Assembly: GCF_029193815.1 (NCBI RefSeq)
Contig: NZ_JARFVC010000009.1
Location: 62,001 to 126,000 of the forward strand
Length of the DNA stretch: 64,000 nt
Reading direction: 5' to 3'
Source of the DNA: Cytobacillus sp. S13-E01
GTDB lineage: Bacteria; Bacillota; Bacilli; Bacillales; Bacillaceae_L
Numbering within the stretch: the stretch's first letter is position 1; each line of letters starts with the position of its first letter. The notes beneath the pieces are model-generated. The model was not told where the DNA came from, did no database searches, and worked only from the letters and a program-made list of their open reading frames with translations. This document shows positions 46,297 to 54,772 of the stretch, piece after piece. The position numbers and the translations under genes are program-made.

Positions 46297-46529
46297 TCCC
46301 CCTACTTAAATAAATTGAGTTGACAGAAGTGTGTTAGCTTTATAAGTTTGATAGTTACTTATGCAACTCTTTATTCGTTTAGTTCTTACAAATAGAACTA
46401 GCCTTAGTACGAGCATATTCATGTCCAAAAAAAATTAGAATAGAAATATTTTTTGGGACTACCATCATATGATGTAAAGAGGTTTATGCAAAATCGCGGG
46501 ACAAAGTGGGTGGAAGGAGACCAATATAC

Positions 46530-47819
46530 ATGACAATAGTTCTTGCACTATTGATTTTTATTATTAGCTATCTTGTCATCATGACGGAAAAACTTGATCG
46601 TGCACTAATAGCTTGTATTGGTGGAGTTATGATGTTACTTGTTGGGATATATGATATTGACTCAGCATTTTTAGAATACATAGATTGGAGTACGATTACA
46701 TTATTATTTTCGATGATGATTATTGTAACAATTACTAGTCAAACAGGTGTGTTTGAATTTGTCGCAATTGTCGTTGCCAAGCTTGTAAAAGGTAAGGGTA
46801 TTCCATTGTTATTTGTGGTGTCGTTGTTAACCGCAATAGGTTCAGCCTTTTTAGCAAATGTAACAACGGTTCTGCTTTTAGTGCCAATCATTTTAACATT
46901 GGTGAGAATTCTTGAGGTCCCTGCTGTACCTTTTTTAATTGCAATCATCCTATCTTCGAATATTGGTGGTACTGCCACACTGATAGGCGACCCACCTAAT
47001 ATAATGATAGGGCAAGCGGTCGAGCATTTAACGTTTAATGCTTTTTTATTCAACTTGTCACCAATTGTGTTACTTATTTTTATCGTCATTATAGGTGGTT
47101 TAGCACTTCTTTATTGGAATAAGCTTCATGTAACACCCACAAATCAAAAACGCTTAAAAGATATTGAAGCCATATCCTATTTGAAAAAAGATCAAGTTCT
47201 CTATAAGTCTGTTGGTGTTTTATTACTTACTGTAGTGGGATTTATTTTGCACCCTTTCCTACATGTAGACCTAACTAGTGTGGCGATGGCAGGGGCGCTA
47301 TTACTATTATTGTTAACACATGAGCAATACAAGCCAGATGATGTATTTAAACAAGTTGATTGGGGTACATTATTCTTCTTTATAGGTTTATTTTTACTTG
47401 TTGGTGGTTTAGAGGAAGTTGGAATAATTGATGAAATGGCACGAGGAATACTTTATTATACAGAAGGTGATCTACCCAAAACGGCCCTACTGGTGCTATG
47501 GCTAACAGGCTTATTGTCAGGCTTCGTCGATAATATTCCATTTGTAGCAGCGATGATTCCAGTCATATTTGAGTTCCAGGACTATGGGATGACTAACTTG
47601 GATCCCTTATGGTGGTCATTAGCATTAGGCGCATGTTTAGGTGGGAATGGAACCTTGTTAGGGTCATCCTCAAATCTCGTAGTAGCTGGATTAGCGGCTA
47701 AAGCCAAGGAACAAGTAAATTTTATTGAGTTCCTAAAGATAGGCATACCGGTCGTGGTTGTCTCGCTTCTTCTTTCTACAATTTACGTTTATTTTCGTTA
47801 TTTAGTAGATTTCATATAA
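46530..47819 (+). CDS. ArsB/NhaD-family ion transporter
   Basis: About 429 residues, 11-12 membrane helices. NIGGTATLIGDPPNIMIG and the second inverted-repeat motif LGACLGGNGTLLGSSSNLVVAG are the paired signature of the ArsB/NhaD (CitMHS) superfamily. Substrate could be sodium (antiport), arsenite or an organic anion. No arsenic genes are nearby, so Na+/H+ antiport is a guess. ATG 46530 follows AAGGAGA; a GTG 24 bases earlier overlaps that site. Confidence 0.85.
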   Translation: MTIVLALLIFIISYLVIMTEKLDRALIACIGGVMMLLVGIYDIDSAFLEYIDWSTITLLFSMMIIVTITSQTGVFEFVAIVVAKLVKGKGIPLLFVVSLLTAIGSAFLANVTTVLLLVPIILTLVRILEVPAVPFLIAIILSSNIGGTATLIGDPPNIMIGQAVEHLTFNAFLFNLSPIVLLIFIVIIGGLALLYWNKLHVTPTNQKRLKDIEAISYLKKDQVLYKSVGVLLLTVVGFILHPFLHVDLTSVAMAGALLLLLLTHEQYKPDDVFKQVDWGTLFFFIGLFLLVGGLEEVGIIDEMARGILYYTEGDLPKTALLVLWLTGLLSGFVDNIPFVAAMIPVIFEFQDYGMTNLDPLWWSLALGACLGGNGTLLGSSSNLVVAGLAAKAKEQVNFIEFLKIGIPVVVVSLLLSTIYVYFRYLVDFI

Positions 47820-47903
47820 ATGGAAAAATATACGGATTATTATTTCTGAATTTTTGTAGAAACTAATGTTGATGGAAGAATATAGTCTGCATTTTCAATG
47901 TTT

Positions 47904-47973
47904 ATCCCGCATTAACGTGCAGTAAATCCCCCACTTTAAAACTTAGAGTATTCGAAGAAGTTTAAGTGGGGGA
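47904..47973 (+). repeat. second hairpin repeat family, copy 1
   Basis: CCCGCATTAACG, then CCCCCACTT (47928-47936) paired with AAGTGGGGG (47964-47972) and inner AAAACTT / AAGTTT. A close counterpart in opposite orientation is at 61127-61195. Confidence 0.8.
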
Positions 47974-48035
47974 TGATAGAAACCCCCTTTGGGAAGTTTC
48001 AACTATAAGTTTTAGAGAATGGATAAGTACGAAAG

Positions 48036-48236
48036 AAAAGAGGATATAGGTTTAGTGTCTAGCTCCTGGCGCCATCGACTCGGAAGTCAATAGGAAATCC
48101 CGTCCCGAAGGCAAAAAACTCCTTTAGTCAGGGCCCGTCTTATGTTTGACTTCAGGATTTGCTGATGTCGATGTTCGCCACAGGACGTGGCAGGTTTTAA
48201 TCGACGCACAGGTAGGCGGGCGCCCTGCGCTTTTCG
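48036..48236 (+). repeat. dispersed structured repeat, copy G (long form)
   Basis: Lacks the 5' tail but has GTCTAGCTCCTGGCGCC, a degenerate apical stem, the long-form insertion with GATGTCGATG and AATCGACG arms, and the GGGCGCCCTGCGCTTTTC end. It abuts the ribosome site AGAAGGAGG of the next gene. With copy 1 of the second family it explains most of the 432-base spacer 47820-48251. Confidence 0.9.
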
Positions 48237-48254
48237 TAGAAGGAGGCTACGGTG

Positions 48255-48923
48255 TTGGAAGAGTATTTAATTATTAGTGCACGGACACTTTTTCTCTATT
48301 TTGTCATTTTATTTGTATTTCGGTTAATGGGGAAAAGAGAAATCGGTGAATTAAGTATTCTTGATTTAGTTGTTTCAATTATGATAGCTGAAATGGCAGT
48401 CGTGGCTATTGAAAATACCAAGGACCCACTTTTACATACCATTTATCCTATGATTATACTGATGGTCATCCAAATAGGTTTAGCGTATCTTTCGCTTAAA
48501 AGTCAAAAATTACGTGATATTATTGATGGAAAGCCAACTGTTATAATAGATAAGGGGAAAATTGACGAACATGAAATGAGAAAACAAAGATACAATTTAG
48601 ATGATTTGCTGCTTCAATTACGTGAAAAAGATATCCGAAATGTTGCTGACGTGGAATTTGCTATTTTGGAGCCATCAGGAAAATTATCTGTGTTTCAAAA
48701 AGACAAAACCAAGCCTCAATCTGAAACCTTTGATTTTGAATGGCCGGTGATTTTGGATGGCATTGTCCAGGAGGAACAGTTAGAAAGACTGAATAAAACA
48801 AATCTATGGCTACGGCAACAATTACGTAAACTTGGCTATAAAGAAATAAAAAAAATTTCCTATTGTACATATAATAACAATAATGATACGTTCTACATTG
48901 ATATAAAAGACGAGAAAAAGTAA
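48255..48923 (+). CDS. DUF421 membrane protein (YrbG/YetF-like)
   Basis: 222 residues. Three N-terminal membrane helices (about 5-80), then a cytoplasmic DUF421 domain: LMGKREIGELSILDLVVSI, GKPTVIIDKGKIDEHEMRKQ, DLLLQLREKDIRNVADVEFA. Function not established; YetF-type proteins occur in spore membranes. TTG 48255 or GTG 48252, both behind GGAGG. Upstream of spoVB as yrbG in B. subtilis. Confidence 0.85.
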   Translation: MEEYLIISARTLFLYFVILFVFRLMGKREIGELSILDLVVSIMIAEMAVVAIENTKDPLLHTIYPMIILMVIQIGLAYLSLKSQKLRDIIDGKPTVIIDKGKIDEHEMRKQRYNLDDLLLQLREKDIRNVADVEFAILEPSGKLSVFQKDKTKPQSETFDFEWPVILDGIVQEEQLERLNKTNLWLRQQLRKLGYKEIKKISYCTYNNNNDTFYIDIKDEKK

Positions 48924-48958
48924 AAATAACCAAACCTAAATCGGTATGGTTATTTTTT
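48922..48958. terminator. bidirectional terminator between the DUF421 gene and spoVB
   Basis: AAAAATAACCA(A)ACC / GGT(A)TGGTTATTTTTT hairpin with a single A-A mismatch, T-runs on both strands; it overlaps the spoVB 3' end. Confidence 0.75.
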
Positions 48959-50524
48959 ATTAGGAAGCAGTAGCGAAAGTCTTGCTCCGATATAAGGAAC
49001 TCGTTTAACTTCATCTCTTTTTACAAGTCTAAATAGTATTAACAACACAAGATATATAACGGAAGTTACACCAATCGCAAACAATGTTCGGGCTGCTAAG
49101 GAAGCTTCTACTAAGAGATTTATAAAAGTATAATGTCCGACAATTCCCGACCCAATCATAGTTATCAGACTTTTTACATAATCACGAATATAAAAGCTAT
49201 ATGAAATTACCTTTATTACGGTACTAAAATGTAGTAACGTTACGAGCATCATTCCTGATACAATAGCTAGAGCAGCACCCATAATACCTAACTCAGGTCT
49301 TGTAGCTAGAATAAATATAATGGCTGTCTTTACTGCTGCACCAATAAAGCTATTAATCATGGCTGCTTTTGCCAAATCCATTGCTTGTAAAGTTGCTTGT
49401 AGTGGACCTTGAAAATAATAGAAGATAAAGAATGGTGCCATTACTTTTACAAAAATAGCTGCATTGCTACTACCGTACATTAGTTCCATAATTGGTGCTG
49501 CAAATACATAAAGAGTGACAACAGCTAATCCACCTGTTACTAGGGACAACCGAAGTGCTTGTTGTAGCCGATGTTCTATTAATAAAGTCTGTTTATTAGC
49601 AGCAGCTTCGCTTATCGCTGGAACCAGAGAAGTTGCCAAGGAGTAGGTAATAAATGATGGTAATAATAACAATGGCATGGCAAAACCAGTCAATTCACCA
49701 TATTGCCTTGTTGCAAGGGTAGTAGCCACACCTGCAATTGCTAAGCTTTGTACAACAACGATTGGCTCAAAAAACCATGAAATCGACCCTATTAATCTGC
49801 TACCAGTAGTTGGTAGTGCGATTGACATTAGTTCATTAAAGGTATTCTTACCAGCTTTAACGGATTTTAAAAAGTGTGTTCTTACCTTCACTCGTTTTTT
49901 TGTCTTAAACATCCAAAACATATAGAGGAGTGACATTAATTCACCGATAACTGCCGATATCATTGCACCTGCTGCAGCATACTCAATACCATAGGGAAGA
50001 AAAGCTTTTGTGAAAATAGCAACTAAGGTTATCCTAACGACTTGCTCAATAACCTGGGATATAGCAGCTGGTCGCATATTTTGTCTACCTTGAAAATAGC
50101 CACGTAATACTGAAGAAAGCGCAACTATTGGAACAATAGGCGATATGGCTAGCAACGGATAATAGACCCTTGAATCCGTAAATAATGTTTCTGATAAAAT
50201 CGGGGCTAACAATATCATCAAGGGTGTAAAAATTAAGCTTAGAGTACCAGTCGTAGTAAGCGAAACAACTAGGATCTTCTTAATTTTTCTTCGATCACCC
50301 TTTGCTTGTGCTTCAGCAATTAACTTAGAGATGGCAACTGGTAGACCAAGCTGTACAATTGTAATTGTGAGGACAAGTGTAGGTACTGCCATCATATAAA
50401 GTCCTACACCTTCTTCTCCAATAAATCGTGCGACAACTATTCGGTTAATAAAACCAAGAACCCTGGTTATTAGACCAGCAATAATTAATATTAATGTCCC
50501 TTGCAAAAATGTTTGTTTAGACAT
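48950..50524 (-). CDS. spoVB: SpoVB, sporulation polysaccharide/lipid II flippase family
   Basis: About 524 residues, 14 membrane helices, MOP/MurJ-like. Starts MSKQTFLQGTLILIIAGLIT; conserved FINRIVVARFIGEEGVGLYMMA and SSVLRGYFQGRQNM. Needed for cortex peptidoglycan synthesis in B. subtilis. The ATG at 50524 follows AAGGTAGGG; a TTG 24 bases upstream is unlikely. Confidence 0.94.
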   Translation of the reverse strand: MSKQTFLQGTLILIIAGLITRVLGFINRIVVARFIGEEGVGLYMMAVPTLVLTITIVQLGLPVAISKLIAEAQAKGDRRKIKKILVVSLTTTGTLSLIFTPLMILLAPILSETLFTDSRVYYPLLAISPIVPIVALSSVLRGYFQGRQNMRPAAISQVIEQVVRITLVAIFTKAFLPYGIEYAAAGAMISAVIGELMSLLYMFWMFKTKKRVKVRTHFLKSVKAGKNTFNELMSIALPTTGSRLIGSISWFFEPIVVVQSLAIAGVATTLATRQYGELTGFAMPLLLLPSFITYSLATSLVPAISEAAANKQTLLIEHRLQQALRLSLVTGGLAVVTLYVFAAPIMELMYGSSNAAIFVKVMAPFFIFYYFQGPLQATLQAMDLAKAAMINSFIGAAVKTAIIFILATRPELGIMGAALAIVSGMMLVTLLHFSTVIKVISYSFYIRDYVKSLITMIGSGIVGHYTFINLLVEASLAARTLFAIGVTSVIYLVLLILFRLVKRDEVKRVPYIGARLSLLLPNKK

Positions 50525-50704
50525 GTGTTTCCCTACCTTCTCAAACAAGGTTATATCATTTACAATTAACTATATGCGAGGTAGGGGGCCAAGCATGACA
50601 AGTATTATTTTAACCAATCCGTCATAAGGTTTTAGAAATGGAAAGACGCATATTAAATGTATAGTGTCGGTACATTATATAACTAAATGAAGGAGATGTT
50701 TAAA

Positions 50705-51199
50705 ATGAAAGAAAAACTAAAAGAATATCTTGTTCAAAATTTAGATTTCCTCCCACCTGAGTTAATCGTGTTAATTGTCTCAGCAATGCCGATAGTAGAA
50801 TTAAGAGGTGGCTTACCATTAGCCTACATTCACTACGATTTCAGTTTAGTAAAATCTTTTGTTCTAAGTGTTATAGGCAATTTACTACCATTAATCCCAC
50901 TATTACTATTGTTTCAACCAATTAGTAAGTGGCTGATGAGATTTGGATTATACCGTAAAATGTATGATTGGCTTTATAACCGAACTCTAAAAAAAAGTAA
51001 TAGTATCGAAAAATATGGAGCAATTGGATTAATGCTTTTTACAGCATTACCACTACCAACAACAGGTGCTTACAGTGCATGCGTAGCCGCTTCAATATTT
51101 TTAATCAGGATGAGATATGCGTTTATATCGATTGCACTTGGTGTAGTAATTGCAGCTATTATCGTCAGCTTTGGTATGTTTTCGATTTCAATTTTATAA
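50705..51199 (+). CDS. COG2426-type small multidrug export membrane protein
   Basis: 164 residues, about four to five membrane helices. VSAMPIVELRGGLPLAYIHY and FTALPLPTTGAYSACVAASIF are the two conserved motifs of this family (small multi-drug export annotation). Transport function is not proven. ATG 50705 follows AAGGAGATG. Confidence 0.8.
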   Translation: MKEKLKEYLVQNLDFLPPELIVLIVSAMPIVELRGGLPLAYIHYDFSLVKSFVLSVIGNLLPLIPLLLLFQPISKWLMRFGLYRKMYDWLYNRTLKKSNSIEKYGAIGLMLFTALPLPTTGAYSACVAASIFLIRMRYAFISIALGVVIAAIIVSFGMFSISIL

Positions 51200-51211
51200 A
51201 GGGGAATGATG

Positions 51212-51514
51212 ATGAATAACAAAACGATGCATCCTTTACAGAGATACCGTACTGAAGTGGAACCAGCAATAAACAGCAAATTAGAAGAATTCGAGTTGTA
51301 TGGTTATGATAAAGTGACTGAAAATGAACTATGGGATTTTTTAATTAAAAAGAGATGGAAACGTGATAATGAAGAAAAGCAACTTCATCAAGTTGTAAAT
51401 GATATATTAAGAACAAATGTTAGTGACTTTATCAGTTACGCAACGATCGAAGCTTACAAATCTCCAAATATATTTAGTAAAGAAAGCAAAGAAGCGTTTA
51501 AAGATTTATTTTAG
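51212..51514 (+). CDS. comN: post-transcriptional regulator ComN
   Basis: About 100 residues, soluble, all-helical. HPLQRYRTEVEPAINSKLEEF, VTENELWDFLIKKRWKRD and LHQVVNDILRTNVSDFISYAT match the ComN (YrzD) family. In B. subtilis ComN binds comE mRNA and affects competence, and is encoded next to spoVB and secDF as here. Three adjacent ATGs (51206, 51209, 51212) follow AAAGGGG; the last has the best spacing. A T-rich region at 51603-51611 may end transcription. Confidence 0.85.
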   Translation: MNNKTMHPLQRYRTEVEPAINSKLEEFELYGYDKVTENELWDFLIKKRWKRDNEEKQLHQVVNDILRTNVSDFISYATIEAYKSPNIFSKESKEAFKDLF

Positions 51515-51631
51515 GATAAAATGATACATAGTGATCAAAAAATCTTCCTTGTTTTCTGACATTGACAGGTCATGAGTGTTGTCTCATAATGGCATTATTG
51601 GTGTTTTTTTTACTAGACTAGCTAGGATTGT

Positions 51632-51790
51632 TAGACAAAATATAAAATTTTGAATTAAGTTTTGGTGTCTAGCTCCGAGCGCCATCGGCTCTATGGTATG
51701 AGCCAAGCCCTTCCCGAAGGCAAAGAACGCCTTCAGTCAGGGCTCGTCTTATGCTTGTCGCCGATAGGCGGGCGCCCTGCGCTTTTCTTA
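51632..51790 (+). repeat. dispersed structured repeat, copy H
   Basis: Diverged first 30 bases, then GTCTAGCTCCGAGCGCC, ATGAG / CTTAT arms, CCCTtcccGAAGGC / GCCTTCagtcAGGG, GATA-loop hairpin and standard end. It ends three bases before GAAGGAGG of secDF and so lies in the secDF 5' untranslated region. Confidence 0.92.
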
Positions 51791-51813
51791 ATTGAAGGAG
51801 GATTATTTTTCAA

Positions 51814-54069
51814 ATGGTTAAAAGAGGTCGTATAGTTGCGTTTTTCCTGCTTGTACTACTTATTGGTAGTTTAATGGGGACAACGCTAAATGGTATAGTG
51901 AATAATATTAAGCTTGGGTTAGACCTTCAAGGTGGATTTGAAATCTTATATGAAGTGAAGCCGGCTAAAGATGGCGATGTAATTGATCGCGAGGCATTAC
52001 TGAGCACAGTAGAAGCACTTGATCGACGTGTTAACGTTCTAGGTGTGAGTGAACCCAACATTCAAATTGAGGGAGAAGACCGTATTCGCGTTCAATTAGC
52101 AGGTGTTGATGATCAAAGTAAAGTACGTGAAATCCTCTCTACACAAGCAAAACTTTCATTCCGTGATGTTAATGATACTGTAATGTTAGATGGTACAGAC
52201 CTTGTTGAAGGAGGAGCAAAACAAACGTTTGATGATAAAAATCAACCAATTGTTAGCTTGAAATTAAAAGATGCTGATCGATTTAAAAATGTAACAGAAA
52301 AAATTGTAGCTATGGGTATTGGCAATAATCTTCTAGTGATTTGGTTAGACTTTGAAGAAGGTGTCGATTCCTATATGGCTGAAGCACTCAAACCTGATCC
52401 TAATTTTATCTCGGCACCAAGGGTTACACAAGTACTTAATACTTCTGATGTCCAGATTGAAGGCAATTTTACAATTGAAAGTGCTAAACAGCTAGCTGAT
52501 CTATTAAATGCTGGATCATTACCGGTTGATCTTGAAGAAATGTACTCAACCTCGGTAGGTGCAAAATTTGGTGAAACAGCCTTACAGAAGACTGTTTTTG
52601 CAGGTATAATCGGTGTTGCAATTATCTTCTTATTTATGCTTATTTATTACCGATTCCCTGGGATCATCGCAGTTGTTACATTAAGTATTTATATTTATCT
52701 AATTTTACAAATATTCGATTGGATGAACGCCGTTTTAACTTTACCGGGTATTGCGGCATTATTACTAGGAGTAGGAATGGCAGTTGATGCCAATATCATT
52801 ACTTACGAGCGAATAAAAGAAGAGCTAAGACTAGGAAAATCTGTGATGTCTGCGTTCAAATCTGGCAATCGTCGCTCTTTATCAACGATTTTAGATGCAA
52901 ATATTACTACCCTTTTAGCTGCGGTCGTGTTATTTAGCTTTGGGACAAGCTCTGTTAAGGGTTTTGCTACTATGTTAATCGTCAGTATTTTAGTTAGCTT
53001 TTTAACGGCAGTTTATGGTTCACGTCTGTTCTTAGGGCTATGGGTAAATAGCCGATTCCTTAATAAGAAGCCAGGATACTTTGGTGTGAAACAAAGTGAA
53101 GTTTCCGATATTGCAGATGTTGATGATGATGCTGAAGTCGTTACAAAATTTGGTGGCTTAGACTTTGTAAAACATAGAAAGAAATTTTTCTTTGCATCAG
53201 GGTTGATGGTTGTTATTGGAATTGGCTTATTATTAACTCTTAAACTAAACTTAGGAATTGATTTTGCTAGTGGTACTCGTGTAGAGATACTGGCTGACAA
53301 ATCTTTAACTGCTAATGAAGTGTCTGAAGAATTTAAGCAGTTTGGTCTCGAGCCTAAAGATGTAGTTTTATCAGGAGCGGATAAAGAAATTGGTGTCGCT
53401 CGTTTCCTTGGAGTGTTATCAAAAGAAGAAATTGCAGAAATAAAAGCACACTTCCAAGATAAATATGGAGCTGAACCAAGTGTAAGTACAGTATCACCTA
53501 CAGTCGGTGAAGAGCTAGCTCGAAATGCCTTTATCTCAGTAATGATAGCATCACTTGGGATTATCATTTATGTCACGATTCGCTTTGAAATCAGTATGGC
53601 TATTGCTGCTATTGTTGCATTAATGCATGACGCATTCTTTATCATCGTCTTCTTCAGCTTAACTAGACTTGAGGTTGATATAACTTTCATTGCAGCAGTA
53701 CTAACGATAGTTGGATATTCAATAAATGACACAATCGTGACATTTGACCGAATCAGAGAGCTTTATAAGAAGAAAAAGAAAGTTAAAACCTTTGAGGATC
53801 TACAAGACATTGTTAACCGTGCACTTCAACAAACACTTGGAAGGTCTATTAACACCGTAATAACAGTAGTATTTGTAGTTGTAGCATTGTTGTTCCTTGG
53901 TGCTGAATCAATTCAAAACTTCTCATTTGCCCTATTAATCGGGTTAATCGCAGGAACTTATTCTTCACTATTTATTGCAGCTCAGTTATGGCTTGTTTGG
54001 AAAAGCAAAGAGCTTACTAAGAAGCGGAATGTAAAAGTAGAAGAGCAAGACCCAGAACCAGAAGTATAA
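51814..54069 (+). CDS. secDF: fused protein-export membrane protein SecDF
   Basis: 751 residues, SecD and SecF joined as in Bacillus. SecD part 1-410: LGLDLQGGFEILYEV, P1 head domain, GVGMAVDANIITYERIKEE. SecF part 450-740: LGIDFASGTRVEI, VGYSINDTIVTFDRIRE. Twelve membrane helices expected. Uses the proton motive force to aid late translocation. SD GAAGGAGG is about 12 bases from the ATG. Confidence 0.96.
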   Translation: MVKRGRIVAFFLLVLLIGSLMGTTLNGIVNNIKLGLDLQGGFEILYEVKPAKDGDVIDREALLSTVEALDRRVNVLGVSEPNIQIEGEDRIRVQLAGVDDQSKVREILSTQAKLSFRDVNDTVMLDGTDLVEGGAKQTFDDKNQPIVSLKLKDADRFKNVTEKIVAMGIGNNLLVIWLDFEEGVDSYMAEALKPDPNFISAPRVTQVLNTSDVQIEGNFTIESAKQLADLLNAGSLPVDLEEMYSTSVGAKFGETALQKTVFAGIIGVAIIFLFMLIYYRFPGIIAVVTLSIYIYLILQIFDWMNAVLTLPGIAALLLGVGMAVDANIITYERIKEELRLGKSVMSAFKSGNRRSLSTILDANITTLLAAVVLFSFGTSSVKGFATMLIVSILVSFLTAVYGSRLFLGLWVNSRFLNKKPGYFGVKQSEVSDIADVDDDAEVVTKFGGLDFVKHRKKFFFASGLMVVIGIGLLLTLKLNLGIDFASGTRVEILADKSLTANEVSEEFKQFGLEPKDVVLSGADKEIGVARFLGVLSKEEIAEIKAHFQDKYGAEPSVSTVSPTVGEELARNAFISVMIASLGIIIYVTIRFEISMAIAAIVALMHDAFFIIVFFSLTRLEVDITFIAAVLTIVGYSINDTIVTFDRIRELYKKKKKVKTFEDLQDIVNRALQQTLGRSINTVITVVFVVVALLFLGAESIQNFSFALLIGLIAGTYSSLFIAAQLWLVWKSKELTKKRNVKVEEQDPEPEV

Positions 54070-54078
54070 ATAGTATTA

Positions 54079-54110
54079 AAAGTCGTGGAGCACCATCCAC
54101 GACTTTTTTA
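54079..54110 (+). terminator. terminator after secDF
   Basis: Perfect 10-bp stem AAAGTCGTGG / CCACGACTTT, 8-base loop, TTTT tail. Confidence 0.92.
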
Positions 54111-54118
54111 TATAGAAA

Positions 54119-54280
54119 ACAAAGTGCTTTTTGGTGGTGAGAGGTATCTATTTTGGTTACAATAATCAAGTGTTGTATACTGTTGAAGAAGGTCACAGGT
54201 TGGGAAAAGAAGTGAAGGCAAGACTTATTGAGGTTTCGAATGTATAGGATGTTTTTGTTCATATCAATCCCTACTCTTGA
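54119..54280 (+). pseudogene. C-terminal remnant of a cation diffusion facilitator transporter
   Basis: One frame reads VVRGIYFGYNNQVLYTVEEG then HRLGKEVKARLIEVSNV, a TAG (54245-54247), and DVFVHINPYS with a TGA. This is the usual end of the cytoplasmic domain of CDF transporters (TVEEGHR..., DVFVHINP). All membrane helices are gone and an in-frame stop interrupts the rest. CDF identity is from remembered family pattern. A dead gene. Confidence 0.55.
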
Positions 54281-54334
54281 TGAGGGAATTAAGGTACATT
54301 AGGTTACTAATTTCGATTAAGGGGGCACCAAAAT

Positions 54335-54688
54335 ATGAAGGGACAATGGAGTTTAATTCTTGCACTTATTTTTGCGTTACTCGTTGCCTTGTTTGCTGTT
54401 ATTAATGTAGAACCAGTGGAGGTGGATTATCTCTTTGGGACTTCACAATGGCCACTGATCTTAATTATCTTAGGATCTGTTCTTATGGGAGGAATTATCG
54501 TTGGCTCAGCAGGACTGTTTAGAATGTTTGTTTTACAAAGAAGAGTGAAGAATTTAAATAAAGAAAATGCTAATTTACGCCAACATGCACAAACGGATAC
54601 GAATGTGTCTGGTCTAGAAGAAACTGAAATAAAGGAAGAGAAGGATAGTATAGAAAAAGAAGATGGAACTAAAAAGAAGCATACCTAG
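54335..54688 (+). CDS. LapA-domain membrane protein (YrvD-like)
   Basis: 117 residues. Two helices (about 5-22 and 38-60) with the LapA signature ALFAVINVEPVEVDYLFG between, then a coiled coil (RRVKNLNKENANLRQ) and a charged tail. Probably an envelope stress or lipopolysaccharide-assembly-like protein A homologue; role in Gram-positives unknown. AAGGGGGC precedes the ATG. Upstream of recJ as yrvD in B. subtilis. Confidence 0.8.
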   Translation: MKGQWSLILALIFALLVALFAVINVEPVEVDYLFGTSQWPLILIILGSVLMGGIIVGSAGLFRMFVLQRRVKNLNKENANLRQHAQTDTNVSGLEETEIKEEKDSIEKEDGTKKKHT

Positions 54689-54772
54689 ACTGTTTAGAAT
54701 TGTTGGTATTAGTATCTAGATTGAAACCCCATTGCTACTCTAGTATAATAGGGTGGGTTAAGGGGTGACAGA

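Noticed and set aside
46506-47819. Arsenite efflux pump (arsB) as a firm call
   Set aside because: The ArsB/NhaD signature is clear but no arsR or arsC is nearby; substrate left open.
53013-53567. 184-codon minus-strand frame in secDF
   Set aside because: Antisense to the SecF half of a well-supported gene; Ser/Thr/Pro-rich with no ribosome site.
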